NCBI RefSeq assembly: GCF_020042345.1
Contig: NZ_CP083387.1
Location: forward strand, 186,001 to 250,000
DNA from: Arachidicoccus terrestris
GTDB lineage: Bacteria > Bacteroidota > Bacteroidia > Chitinophagales > Chitinophagaceae
Reading direction: 5' to 3'
DNA length: 64,000 bases
Shown here: in pieces, positions 9,248 through 17,554 of the stretch
Layout: each line of letters begins with the position of its first letter
How positions within the stretch are numbered: the first letter of the stretch is position 1
Position numbers and translations under genes: made by a program
Notes under the pieces: generated by a model
Database searches by the model: none
What the model was told of the DNA's origin: nothing
What the model saw: only the letters and a program-made list of their open reading frames with translations

Positions 9248-9269
9248 ATAAAAATGTTTTTGGGGTGTT

Positions 9270-10733
9270 TTAAAGTTGATCCAGTGTTCTAGCTATCACT
9301 TTTTCAATACGACGGATGTCGGCACGGGAAGTCTGCCAGTTAACAAAAGAAGCCCGGATCGCTTTTTTACCTTTGTATACAGTCGGACTCATAAAGACAT
9401 CGCCTTCGCTATTGAGTTTGTATAAAAAACGATCAACAGCAAGCGGGGCCCCGTCCTTTAATGTAAAGCAAATATTGTTAAGCCGGGTAGGCGCCACTAA
9501 ACGTAACATTGGCTGTGTTTCAATCCAGTCGGAGAGTTCCCTGGCTCTTTCCACACTATTCTCAACAATTTGCCGGTAGCCTTCCTTGCCATAACTCATA
9601 AGGCTGAACCAGGCCGGCAGCGCCCGAAATCGTCTGGAATTCTCAGGCAAAAAGTTCAGATAATTCATTTTATCCAACAGCGTGTCATTATCAATTTCCC
9701 CTAAATAAGGAGCGTTTGAGTTTCTAAAAGTATTGTAGGCAGACAGGTGGTGTTTTTTGCGGATAAAAAATATACCACTGTCATAGGGAACGTTCAGCCA
9801 TTTATGTCCATCGACAGTAATGGAGTCAGCTTCCTCCCACCCTGCCACCAAATGTTGATAGGCGGAGCTGCAAGCAGCAAAACCGCCAAATGCACCATCC
9901 ACGTGCCACCAGAAATTAAATTTTTTCTTTAATGCACCGATGGCTTTAAAATCATCAAAATCCACCGTATTAACTGTACCGGCGCTTGATATCAATATAA
10001 AGGGTGCTCCTTTTAAAGAAATTATTTTCTGGCTCAGATCCCTCATGTCCATTATCTCCCGATCATTTTCTGACATTTTGACCATGGTCAGATTCGCACT
10101 GCCGATCCCTAACATGGAAAGACATTTGATGCTGGATGAGTGTGCAGTAGCGGAAAGCACCGGTATGTTTTCTTTGAGGCCATCCAGCGCTATATTCAGA
10201 CCTTTTTGTGCTCCCCACCATTGCCGGGCCGTGCCCAGGCAGGTAAAATTGGACATGGTTGCCCCTGTCACAAAGCCCCCCATAAAATCCTCGGGCAGAT
10301 GCAGTAGTTCTTTTAATAAATCAACGGTTGCCATCTCCAGACGGGCAGAAACATCTCCCTGCCCGGATACCGCCTGCGTATTTTGATCCCAGACACTGGT
10401 CAACCAGTCTCCTGCCAAGGCAGCGGGAGTCACGCCACCGGTCACAAAACCTACATAACGCGGCCCGCTGGAGCCTACCAGATGCGGTGTCCAGGTTTCT
10501 TTGAAAAGCTTCAATACATTCTCAGTTCCCAGGCCCTTTTGAGAAAGCCCGGTTTTTTGTGGCAGGGGCAAAGCAGGATCCACACAGACCGGTTGCTTGT
10601 CCATTTGTAATAGATACGACAAAGCTGCTTGCTTTACCTGTTCTAAAAGTCCATTCCACTGCTGCTTATCAAAGTTGAGTGCATTATTATGATTATAGTC
10701 ATCTCTTTCTTCTTCGATATTAATTGCTCCCAT
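9270..10733 (-). CDS. PLP-dependent group II decarboxylase (aromatic-amino-acid/glutamate decarboxylase family)
   Basis: From the ATG at 10733 the protein has 487 residues, as expected for the family. The frame opens 35 codons earlier, but a promoter -7 element (10752-10759) lies inside that extension, so the shorter start is preferred. The PLP lysine is in ITVDGHKWLNVPYDSGIFF; upstream are the cofactor-stacking HVDGAFGGFAA segment and GGFVTGATMSNFTCLGTARQ. Family members decarboxylate aromatic L-amino acids, glutamate or related substrates to amines in the cytoplasm. The substrate cannot be read from the sequence; the overall pattern is nearer to the aromatic/tyrosine decarboxylases than to GadB. 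It is followed by the LOG gene. Confidence 0.85.
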   Translation of the reverse strand: MGAINIEEERDDYNHNNALNFDKQQWNGLLEQVKQAALSYLLQMDKQPVCVDPALPLPQKTGLSQKGLGTENVLKLFKETWTPHLVGSSGPRYVGFVTGGVTPAALAGDWLTSVWDQNTQAVSGQGDVSARLEMATVDLLKELLHLPEDFMGGFVTGATMSNFTCLGTARQWWGAQKGLNIALDGLKENIPVLSATAHSSSIKCLSMLGIGSANLTMVKMSENDREIMDMRDLSQKIISLKGAPFILISSAGTVNTVDFDDFKAIGALKKKFNFWWHVDGAFGGFAACSSAYQHLVAGWEEADSITVDGHKWLNVPYDSGIFFIRKKHHLSAYNTFRNSNAPYLGEIDNDTLLDKMNYLNFLPENSRRFRALPAWFSLMSYGKEGYRQIVENSVERARELSDWIETQPMLRLVAPTRLNNICFTLKDGAPLAVDRFLYKLNSEGDVFMSPTVYKGKKAIRASFVNWQTSRADIRRIEKVIARTLDQL

Positions 10734-10751
10734 GATGATTGATTTGTCCAC

Positions 10752-10759
10752 CAAAGATA
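10752..10759 (-). promoter_or_regulatory. Promoter -7 element for the PLP decarboxylase gene
   Basis: On the minus strand these bases read TATCTTTG, an exact TAnnTTTG. No good TTG is present at the expected distance. Transcription would start about 13 bases before the ATG at 10733, supporting that start. Confidence 0.5.
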
Positions 10760-10846
10760 GGTAACACCTGGAATATCCGGCTAACGGTCGTTTCCAGACC
10801 GACAGTACATCTGTCTGGCATTCCCGGCCTGGTTTCAAGAAGAGCT

Positions 10847-11260
10847 TTACAAGGTCCCGATCACCTGCATCACGTTATTTTGCCCCCAGTGCTCAATATA
10901 TTTACCCTCCCGGAGCCGGACAAAATCCATGACTTTGAATTCAACGACCTTGCCTGTAGGAGCATGTCCCATTATCTCTCCGGTATGCCTGGCATAGATT
11001 GTTTTGCGACTGGCCACAACGTCTCCCTCTTCTACCTGTTCATGTATTTCCACCCTGAAATCAGAGAACCCCGTATGCAGGAGCGTTATAAACCGCATCA
11101 GTCCCTGCCGATCCTTAGCCACCGTGCCGGCAGCCGTATGGTTGATAAAATCATCAGCCACCAACTTCTCTAATGCTTCCGTATTACAATCTTCCATCAA
11201 CTCTTTATTGAACCTCAGCACCACTGCCTTATTTACACTCAATTCTTGAACTGCTTTCAT
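10847..11260 (-). CDS. SnoaL-like / NTF2-fold ester-cyclase-type protein
   Basis: 137 residues from the ATG at 11260 (MKAVQELSVNK). A 13-codon upstream extension is unlikely because the promoter -7 element overlaps it. The fold signature is that of SnoaL-like polyketide cyclase/NTF2 proteins: an N-terminal helix with NKELMEDCNTEALEKLVADD, FINHTAAG, then alternating strands (VVASRKTIYARHTGEIMG, VEFKVMDFVRL) and the terminal KYIEHWGQNNVM. Many members are small cytosolic enzymes or binding proteins without assigned substrate, and none is suggested by the neighbours. Confidence 0.75.
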   Translation of the reverse strand: MKAVQELSVNKAVVLRFNKELMEDCNTEALEKLVADDFINHTAAGTVAKDRQGLMRFITLLHTGFSDFRVEIHEQVEEGDVVASRKTIYARHTGEIMGHAPTGKVVEFKVMDFVRLREGKYIEHWGQNNVMQVIGTL

Positions 11261-11296
11261 TAAAATTGTTTTGATCTTATAATTTAAATAACGGAG

Positions 11297-11304
11297 CAAA
11301 TTTA
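11297..11304 (-). promoter_or_regulatory. Promoter -7 element for the SnoaL-like gene
   Basis: The minus strand reads TAAATTTG, an exact TAnnTTTG match. No clear -33 TTG is seen. The expected start near 11291 leaves about 30 bases before the ATG at 11260. Confidence 0.45.
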
Positions 11305-11389
11305 GACACTCCCCTTTTTAGCTGCTTTGCCAGGCAGCTCTTTTTGTTTTGTTATTCGGTTCACAAGACATGAGAAGACGGCTACTAAT

Positions 11390-11429
11390 AACAAAGGGTA
11401 GACAATATCTGCTTGCCTACCCTTTTGTT
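11390..11429 (-). terminator. Probable terminator after msrB
   Basis: AAAGGGTAG at 11393-11401 pairs perfectly with CTACCCTTT at 11417-11425; flanking AACA/TGTT adds pairs with one bulge. On the minus strand the stem is followed by TTGTTATTAG, moderately T-rich. It lies directly past the msrB stop. Confidence 0.5.
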
Positions 11430-11458
11430 AATTATCATCGTACCTTCTCTTTTGCTAC

Positions 11459-12034
11459 TCAGTTATGCGGCTCAAAGTCCAGTGAGACAGAGTTCATACA
11501 ATACCTTTTGTGCGTTGGAGCAGGACCGTCATCAAAAATATGCCCTAAATGAGAGTGGCATCTGCCACATTCAACTTCTATCCGATGCATACCATGAGAA
11601 TAATCTTCTTTATAGACAACGGCATCCTTTCTGGCTGTTTCAAAAAAGCTGGGCCATCCGCAGGAGCTGGCAAATTTTGCATCGGAATCAAAAAGTTTAT
11701 TACCACAAACGGCACAGTAATAGGTGCCGATCTGGTCACTATTCCAATACTTCCCTTTAAAAGGCGCCTCCGTCCCCTGTTCCCTGGCCACATTATATAA
11801 GTCCGGTGGCAGTATCTTTTTCCACTCTTCATTACTGACATGCAACACCTCCGTATCCGTTCTGGAATAATAAGGATTGTTTTCATGCCCGGTTGTTTTG
11901 CCCGACTGTGTTACTGAATTTTCCATATGTTGATTTTTAGTTCCCTGTCCGGCGCAACTCGCCATTGAGAAAAGCAGTGCACAGTACAGCAGGGATATTT
12001 TCTGAATGTTAATTAAGCATTGCATACAATTCAT
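11459..12034 (-). CDS. msrB: Peptide-methionine (R)-S-oxide reductase, lipoprotein form
   Basis: From the ATG at 12034 the protein has 191 residues. The N-terminus is a lipoprotein signal with a lipobox at LLFSMASCAGQG, so it is probably anchored in the cell envelope. The MsrB domain is complete: SNEEWKKILPPDLYNVARE, the zinc-binding CxxC pairs YYCAVCGNKLF and ECGRCHSHLGHIFDDGP, and the catalytic RYCMNSVSLDF near the end. The enzyme reduces methionine-R-sulfoxide in damaged proteins, here most likely periplasmic ones. The upstream in-frame extension to 12097 is cysteine-rich and does not look like a signal, so 12034 (or 12025) is preferred. Confidence 0.9.
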   Translation of the reverse strand: MNCMQCLINIQKISLLYCALLFSMASCAGQGTKNQHMENSVTQSGKTTGHENNPYYSRTDTEVLHVSNEEWKKILPPDLYNVAREQGTEAPFKGKYWNSDQIGTYYCAVCGNKLFDSDAKFASSCGWPSFFETARKDAVVYKEDYSHGMHRIEVECGRCHSHLGHIFDDGPAPTHKRYCMNSVSLDFEPHN

Positions 12035-12133
12035 TTCACTCCACAATTTACAACAAAGAGTGGTACCTGACTGGCAACAAAACCCTAAATTGGCCACAGC
12101 GACTGATCCGACCTGGTGTTTTTGGGTTTTCTT

Positions 12134-12631
12134 TTAGAGAACCAGGTTCATCACTTCACCCGGAAGTCCGTCTATTTCACCAACAAACTCAGAAACAAAG
12201 CCTTCGCCCACAAGGATTTTTCTGGAAGCCTTGTTCAGGGGGTCTAAAATAGCTTTTACCCGCAGCAGCTGAGGCTTGGTCCGGGCAAAATCGATCAACT
12301 GCCGGGTTGCCGCAGAAGCGATGCCCTTCCCCCAGTAAGTTTCCAGTAACATGAAGCCGATCTCTACTTCCCTATCGTCAGGATTATGTAGTACCAGTTT
12401 GGCCAGACCTATAAATGCATTATTATCCTCGTTGATAATTTTAAAATTCCCAAAGCCCGGTGCAATTTGATTTTGCTGCAGCACCCGGTCAAAATGCGCC
12501 CGGCTTTCAGTTTCATCCAGGGCCTGACCGGTGATCATCTCCATTATCCGTGGATCAGTTGTCAGGGACTGGTAGTCTGTGTAGTCACTTTCTCTAAAAG
12601 GCACTAATGTAAATGGAATAGATGCTGCCAT
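12134..12631 (-). CDS. GNAT-family N-acetyltransferase (RimJ/RimL type)
   Basis: 165 residues from the ATG at 12631; an ATG 11 codons earlier is in frame but adds only a basic stretch. The pattern is that of RimJ/RimL-like acetyltransferases: FTLVPFRESDYTDYQSL, an FIGLAKLVLH strand, then EVEIGFMLLETYWGKGIASA, which carries the acetyl-CoA-binding G-x-G-x-A loop. KAILDPLNKASRKILVGEGF follows, typical of motif B. It transfers an acetyl group from acetyl-CoA to an unknown amine, in the cytoplasm. Confidence 0.8.
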   Translation of the reverse strand: MAASIPFTLVPFRESDYTDYQSLTTDPRIMEMITGQALDETESRAHFDRVLQQNQIAPGFGNFKIINEDNNAFIGLAKLVLHNPDDREVEIGFMLLETYWGKGIASAATRQLIDFARTKPQLLRVKAILDPLNKASRKILVGEGFVSEFVGEIDGLPGEVMNLVL

Positions 12632-12756
12632 ATAACTGCGTTTTAATTTCAAAGAAAAATTCAACCCAAACCAAGCTAAAAATAAGCCTTATTTTGAATA
12701 AAAAAAAGAAAGGTTGACATGTCCTCCCTCTCTTTAGCGCGATGCAAATAGTCCCC

Positions 12757-12787
12757 AAAAAAAAGGTCTGCCGGGGCAGACCTTTTT
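12757..12787 (-). terminator. Rho-independent terminator after the LEA-like lipoprotein gene
   Basis: GGTCTGCC at 12765-12772 pairs with GGCAGACC at 12775-12782, extended by an A/T arm. On the minus strand the stem is followed by eight Ts (plus-strand A-run 12757-12764). This is a textbook intrinsic terminator 20 bases past the stop. Confidence 0.85.
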
Positions 12788-12806
12788 AAATGCTCAATAA
12801 TAACAT

Positions 12807-13247
12807 CTATTCATTTTCATCTTTTCCGTCTACAGCATCTTTAACGGCTTTAGCACCGTCAGAGGCCGCCTCACCGACAGTCTGGGCACCTTTTTTAACG
12901 CCTTCCCCTACATCGCTGGCAACTTTCTTAGTGCCGTCCCAGGCTTTTTTCAGACCGGACCTGGTGTCATTTCCGGCTTCCTCAGCTTCCGCCTTCGCCT
13001 GTTCTCCTGTTTGCTGTGCGGCCTCGCCCATCTCCTTGGCCTTTTGACTTGCTGCGTCCGCTGCAGCTCCTACGGCAGCAGCAGCGGTATCCAGCCCCGC
13101 ATCAACACGCGCCTGCGCCGAATCAATCTGCTGGCTGATACTGGCAGAATCCATGTTTTGCCTGTCAGTCTGCTGATGATCACCACATGCAGTGAACATA
13201 AGTGAACTGGCACATGCGGCCAAAAATAATCCGTTGATCTTTTTCAT
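12807..13247 (-). CDS. Alanine-rich LEA-like lipoprotein, unknown function
   Basis: 146 residues. MKKINGLFLAACASSLMFTAC is a lipoprotein signal with cysteine at residue 21. The mature part is very low complexity: alanine, lysine, glutamate and aspartate in an 11-residue-like rhythm (SQKAKEMGEAAQQTGEQAKA, KKVASDVGEGVKKGAQTVGE). This resembles LEA/YtxH-type amphipathic helical proteins linked to desiccation or membrane stress in other organisms. It has no catalytic motif. Single-gene unit with a strong terminator. The stress link is inference from composition. Confidence 0.7.
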   Translation of the reverse strand: MKKINGLFLAACASSLMFTACGDHQQTDRQNMDSASISQQIDSAQARVDAGLDTAAAAVGAAADAASQKAKEMGEAAQQTGEQAKAEAEEAGNDTRSGLKKAWDGTKKVASDVGEGVKKGAQTVGEAASDGAKAVKDAVDGKDENE

Positions 13248-13398
13248 CTTCTTGCTTTTAATAATTGTTTTCGGGTTTATTTATCTTCCACATCATCATC
13301 TGGGGGTTACGCCCCGAATCGACCGTTCAGATATTTGATAAATACAAAGTCTGTACCAATGCTCCTATGCATCAATGTATTACTTAAATTTTGGCCTT

Positions 13399-13430
13399 TC
13401 AAAAAAGGGAATTCCCCCACCGGGGGTGAT
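13399..13430 (-). terminator. Probable terminator after the PEP-mutase family gene
   Basis: CCCCC at 13414-13418 pairs with GGGGG at 13422-13426 around a 3-base loop. On the minus strand the stem is followed by AATTCCC and then seven Ts (13401-13407). The T-run is slightly offset from the stem. Confidence 0.5.
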
Positions 13431-13457
13431 TCATTGCCGGTGCACATACAATATCCC

Positions 13458-14288
13458 TTATCTGCGTTCAAACAGTTGATTGAAATCACCATGTGTTTTA
13501 ACAGGGCTAAACAGAGGTTGCTTTTCGGCCGGCAGAAATGAACTGGCCATATCCTGCATGGCACCATAAGCTGCTCTAAATAAACCTGAACCCAGGCTTA
13601 CCCGTTTTACACCAACCGCTTCCAATTCCTTCAGGCCGTACGCAGACTGGTCCAGGCTCAATAAGACATTGACAGGTTTGGGCTGAACGGCCTTTACTAC
13701 CGCTGTGATATCCTCCAGGGCGCTCAGACCCGGAGCGAATAATACATCTGCGCCTGCTTCCGCAAAAGCAATCAGTCTTTCTATCGTATCCTTTAAGTCC
13801 TGCCTGCCACTTAGGAAGTTCTCTGCCCTGGCAGTCAATATAAAGGGGCGGTTCAGCGCCTTTACGGCATTCACCGCGGCCTTAACGCGTTCTACAGCAT
13901 ACTTAAATGCATAGATCGGATCCTCTGCTTTTCCGGTAGCATCTTCTATAGACGCACCGGACAAACCTGCAGAAGCAGCGAGTTTAATCGTAATGGCGCA
14001 GTCCTCCGGATGATCACCAAACCCATTCATCAAATCAGCTGAAACCGGCAGTGAGGTACTATCCAGTATCTGCCCGGCATTTTTAAATGCGTCCTCTCTG
14101 GAAACCTCGCCCGGCTGGTCTGGTTTAGCCAGACCGAAAGCCATACCTGCACTCGTCGTAGCGATGGCCTCGAAGCCCATATGCTCCATCAGTCGGGCCG
14201 ATCCTGCGTCCCAGGCATTGGCCGAAACAAAAAGACCTGGCCGGTAATGTAATTCTTTAAATCTGGCAGCTCTTTGAAGGTGATTCAT
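13458..14288 (-). CDS. Isocitrate lyase/PEP mutase superfamily enzyme
   Basis: 276 residues. The TIM-barrel pattern of the ICL/PEP-mutase superfamily is clear: VSANAWDAGSARLMEHMGFE, then TTSAGMAFGLAKPD, SADLMNGFGDHPEDC (metal-binding region), GASIEDATG, and FILTARAENFLSGR followed by GADVLFAPGL. Members of this subgroup cleave or rearrange C-C or C-P bonds of 2-oxo/dicarboxylic acids such as oxaloacetate or 2-methylisocitrate-like compounds. The KKCGH motif of true isocitrate lyases is absent, which favours the PEP-mutase/oxaloacetase-like branch. Cytosolic, single gene. Confidence 0.8.
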   Translation of the reverse strand: MNHLQRAARFKELHYRPGLFVSANAWDAGSARLMEHMGFEAIATTSAGMAFGLAKPDQPGEVSREDAFKNAGQILDSTSLPVSADLMNGFGDHPEDCAITIKLAASAGLSGASIEDATGKAEDPIYAFKYAVERVKAAVNAVKALNRPFILTARAENFLSGRQDLKDTIERLIAFAEAGADVLFAPGLSALEDITAVVKAVQPKPVNVLLSLDQSAYGLKELEAVGVKRVSLGSGLFRAAYGAMQDMASSFLPAEKQPLFSPVKTHGDFNQLFERR

Positions 14289-14400
14289 AGTCGTTATTTT
14301 ATTGATGTATAAAGAAAAGTCATCTTTATTAATTTTACTAACTTTCTGTCAGCCTGATGCTTTGTAAAAGTAGTACATTTACTGACTTAAGTCTTTTTTC

Positions 14401-16737
14401 ATGCACGCATCTTCCTACCATCTACGCCGGCTGGCAACTGTAAGCTTCTGTATACTGCTCATTACACAGCCAGTCCTGGCACAAACATTAATGACGCCCA
14501 ATTACGATCTCATCCCAAAGCCTGTCAGCCTAAAAAAGTCCCAGGGAAACTTTGAGATTGATTCAACCATTAGAATAGACGCACCTGAGGATTGGACACC
14601 CACCGTTGCCTTACTAAAGGAGAAATGGCATTTACCCGTAAAGAAAAGCCCCAAAACCCCCACTACCGCTCAAGACAGAAAGCAAATAACTTTACATAAA
14701 GTTTCAGATGCATTATTATTCACAAATATAATAAAATCAGACAGTTACATTAATAAAAATACATTAAAAAATCACATCAAAGAAGCTTATCTCCTACAGG
14801 TGGATTCAAACACAATTTCGATCACAGCTTCAGGTAAAGAAGGTGGCATTCACGGGTTATTTACCTTGCTTCAATTAGAGCAGTTGCAATGGAATAGAGG
14901 TAAAATTCCTGCCGTCAGCATCGCTGATTTTCCCCGTTTTACCTACAGAGGATTAATGCTGGATGTATCCCGCAATTTCTTTCCACCGGCCTATATCAAA
15001 AAACTGATTGATGTGATGGCGCTCTATAAATTCAATAACTTTCATTGGCATTTAACTGATGGCGCCGGATGGCGCCTGGAAATCAAAAAATACCCCCTGC
15101 TAACGTCCAAGGCCGCCTTCAGACCGCAAGGCCCGCAGACGGCCTGGAGTAAGGCGGGGAGAAAATATGCTGCCGAAGGGGCCCCAGGTAGTTATGGCGG
15201 TTATTATTCCCAGGCTGAAGCCAGAGATATCGTGCGCTATGCCGCGATCCGCGGCATAAATATTATTCCGGAGATAGAGTTTCCCGGACATGCGGAAGAG
15301 GTACTGGCCGCCTACCCATTCCTTTCTGCAACGGGTAGCGCTGCCGGTGTCCATGAGCTAAACGTTTGTAGTGACTCGACCTATACTTTTATGGAAAATG
15401 TCTTAACGGAAGTGATGGATATTTTCCCTTCCAGCTTTATACATATTGGTGGCGACGAGGCTTCCAAAAAATCCTGGAAGGAATGCGAAGCCTGTAAGGT
15501 TTTGATGAAGGAAAATAATATTACAAGCCTGGAAGGTCTTCAAAGTTATGGAATTAGGCGACTCGAAAAATTTCTCTCGTCCCTCCACAGGCAACTGTTG
15601 GGATGGGACGAGATCACAGAGGGTGGCCTGGCGCCCGGAGCCGCTGTGATGGTTTGGCGCAACCCCCATACGGGAATTGAAGTGGCCCGCAAAGGACATT
15701 ATGCAATCATGTCGCCCGGCAAATATCTGTATCTGGATCACTACCAGTCCGATCCGCGAACAGAGCCAGAAACGATCGGTGGCTATATCCCCCTGTCAAA
15801 AGTATATCATTTTAATCCTTTGCCAGCAGATAGTTTAAATAAGAAACAAACTCCCTATTTACTTGGTGTTCAGGCAAACTTATTTACCGAATGGGTACCC
15901 AGCCAGGAGCATGCGGATTACATGCTCTTTCCCAGGGCACTGGCGCTGGCAGAAGTCGGCTGGACCTCGTACGAGCGGCAGGATTTCAGTGATTTCCAAA
16001 GGCGGATGCAGCAGCAATATTTATTATTACAAAGGGCATCGGTTAATTACTGTAGACCCCGCCCCGTCGTATTGCATGAAGAAAAAGTCGACCAAACGAA
16101 TGACCAGATAAGAATCACGCTCTCCAGCGAGCTGTACAATCCCTCAATTTATTATTCAACTAATGGCTCTAACCCATTGGCCAATGGTAAATTATATCAA
16201 GACCCATTTTATGTAAAAGGGCATACCCTGGTCAAAGCGGTTGTCAAAAATCCAGACTATGATTCTATTCGTATCGATAGTTTCACGGTAGATTATCACC
16301 ATGCAATTGGCAAAAAAGTGACCTATAACTTGCCTTACTCCAATAGATATAAAGCAGCTGGAGCCGCTACTTTAACGGATGGCATAACAGGCACCTTGAC
16401 CTATAGTGATGATCGCTGGCAAGGATTTCTTGGCAAACAAATGGACGTAACAATCGATATGGGCATGGCTACGGACCTGAAAAGCCTGGATATTCGATAT
16501 ATGCAGCTCATTGGACCTGGGGTATATATGCCTCGTTATGTGGAAGTTAAGCTGTCTGATGACAATAAAAATTTCATTTCAGAGGGTACTGTTAAGACAA
16601 CTACAGCCGTGACTGAAAAAAGATTAGGTTTTGAAAATTACCATTTTGACCTGTCTGGGAGAAAAGCCAGATATATCCGGGTGATCGCTCCAAATTATAA
16701 AGGATTTCTGTTCACTGACGAAATAAAGATCTACTAA
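14401..16737 (+). CDS. GH20 beta-N-acetylhexosaminidase with C-terminal discoidin-like domain
   Basis: 778 residues with a signal peptide (cleavage about ...QPVLAQ). The N-terminal GH20b domain (YDLIPKPVSLKKSQGNFEI) is followed by the catalytic barrel: RGLMLDVSRNFFPPAYIKK, NNFHWHLTDGAGWRLEIKKY, IEFPGHAEEVLAAYP and HIGGDEASK with the catalytic D352-E353. LLGWDEITEGG, VMVWR and GVQANLFTEW line the active site. After about residue 590 come a chitobiase C-terminal-like segment (STNGSNPLANGKLY) and an F5/8-type C domain (LTDGITGTLTYSDDRWQGF...ARYIRVIAPN) likely to bind carbohydrate. The periplasmic or surface enzyme removes terminal GlcNAc/GalNAc. Confidence 0.93.
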   Translation: MHASSYHLRRLATVSFCILLITQPVLAQTLMTPNYDLIPKPVSLKKSQGNFEIDSTIRIDAPEDWTPTVALLKEKWHLPVKKSPKTPTTAQDRKQITLHKVSDALLFTNIIKSDSYINKNTLKNHIKEAYLLQVDSNTISITASGKEGGIHGLFTLLQLEQLQWNRGKIPAVSIADFPRFTYRGLMLDVSRNFFPPAYIKKLIDVMALYKFNNFHWHLTDGAGWRLEIKKYPLLTSKAAFRPQGPQTAWSKAGRKYAAEGAPGSYGGYYSQAEARDIVRYAAIRGINIIPEIEFPGHAEEVLAAYPFLSATGSAAGVHELNVCSDSTYTFMENVLTEVMDIFPSSFIHIGGDEASKKSWKECEACKVLMKENNITSLEGLQSYGIRRLEKFLSSLHRQLLGWDEITEGGLAPGAAVMVWRNPHTGIEVARKGHYAIMSPGKYLYLDHYQSDPRTEPETIGGYIPLSKVYHFNPLPADSLNKKQTPYLLGVQANLFTEWVPSQEHADYMLFPRALALAEVGWTSYERQDFSDFQRRMQQQYLLLQRASVNYCRPRPVVLHEEKVDQTNDQIRITLSSELYNPSIYYSTNGSNPLANGKLYQDPFYVKGHTLVKAVVKNPDYDSIRIDSFTVDYHHAIGKKVTYNLPYSNRYKAAGAATLTDGITGTLTYSDDRWQGFLGKQMDVTIDMGMATDLKSLDIRYMQLIGPGVYMPRYVEVKLSDDNKNFISEGTVKTTTAVTEKRLGFENYHFDLSGRKARYIRVIAPNYKGFLFTDEIKIY

Positions 16738-16793
16738 TGGCACTAAACATGCTTTATGAAATGGAAAGTTGTAGCTTAAAATATTTTTGATAG

Positions 16794-17486
16794 ATGGCAA
16801 GAGCAGAACATAAAAGGAGTGGCAGCAAATTATCAGCGACAGCAAAACTGATGATCAGTTCGGTCCTGGCCGTAGCCTTTTTCTTTTTTATTCCGGTTCC
16901 CCCTGCCTCGCACGTCGTACTTAGTTGGGATACTTTTTGCCTGAGCCAGCTGGTCTTGCTCTGGTGGTCGATGCTGAAAGTTTCTTCGACTGGCATCCGC
17001 AGTGAGGCACAACGCCAGGACGGCAGCAGGGTCTATATCTTTATCGTATCACTGCTGGCGGCATTATTTTCCTTGTTTTCCGTTATTCAGATGATCTTGT
17101 CCGCCGGATCAGATCAATTATATAAGGCGCTGAACCTTTCAGGTGGAATAGCCTGTATGGTTCTGTCCTGGATACTCGTACATACTTTATTTGCTATCCG
17201 GTATGCACATCTGTATTATGCCAAGGATCTTGAGAAAAAGGATAAACATGCTGGAGGATTGGATTTTCCGAGCCATCCGGAAGAGGATACGCCCAATTGG
17301 CCGGATTTTATGGATTTTGCCTATGTTTCCTTCACCATTGGTATGACTTTCCAGGTCTCAGATGTTGACATAACGGATAAACATATCAGAAAGATAGCCC
17401 TGATCCACGGGTTATTTTCCTTTGCCTTTAATGCGGCTATAATAGCTTTGAGTGTCAACATCATTTCAGGGCTGATTGAGCAATAA
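16794..17486 (+). CDS. DUF1345 family integral membrane protein
   Basis: 230 residues with about five membrane segments (KLMISSVLAVAFFFFIPVP, FIVSLLAALFSLFSVIQMIL, LSGGIACMVLSWILVHTLF, and two at the C-terminus). The signature NWPDFMDFAYVSFTIGMTFQ then VSDVDITDKHIRK and HGLFSFAFNAAIIALSVNI matches DUF1345, an inner-membrane family of unknown function; FTIGMTFQ and its neighbourhood recall two-pore potassium-channel-like folds, but no function is established. The start at 16794 sits 5 bases after a TATTTTTG (-7-like) element, so the true transcript start is unclear. Confidence 0.8.
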   Translation: MARAEHKRSGSKLSATAKLMISSVLAVAFFFFIPVPPASHVVLSWDTFCLSQLVLLWWSMLKVSSTGIRSEAQRQDGSRVYIFIVSLLAALFSLFSVIQMILSAGSDQLYKALNLSGGIACMVLSWILVHTLFAIRYAHLYYAKDLEKKDKHAGGLDFPSHPEEDTPNWPDFMDFAYVSFTIGMTFQVSDVDITDKHIRKIALIHGLFSFAFNAAIIALSVNIISGLIEQ

Positions 17487-17554
17487 GACACATACCCCAG
17501 GAAATTCTTAAATTTGGACAATTTTCTGACGGATAATAATCGACGACCTGCCGG

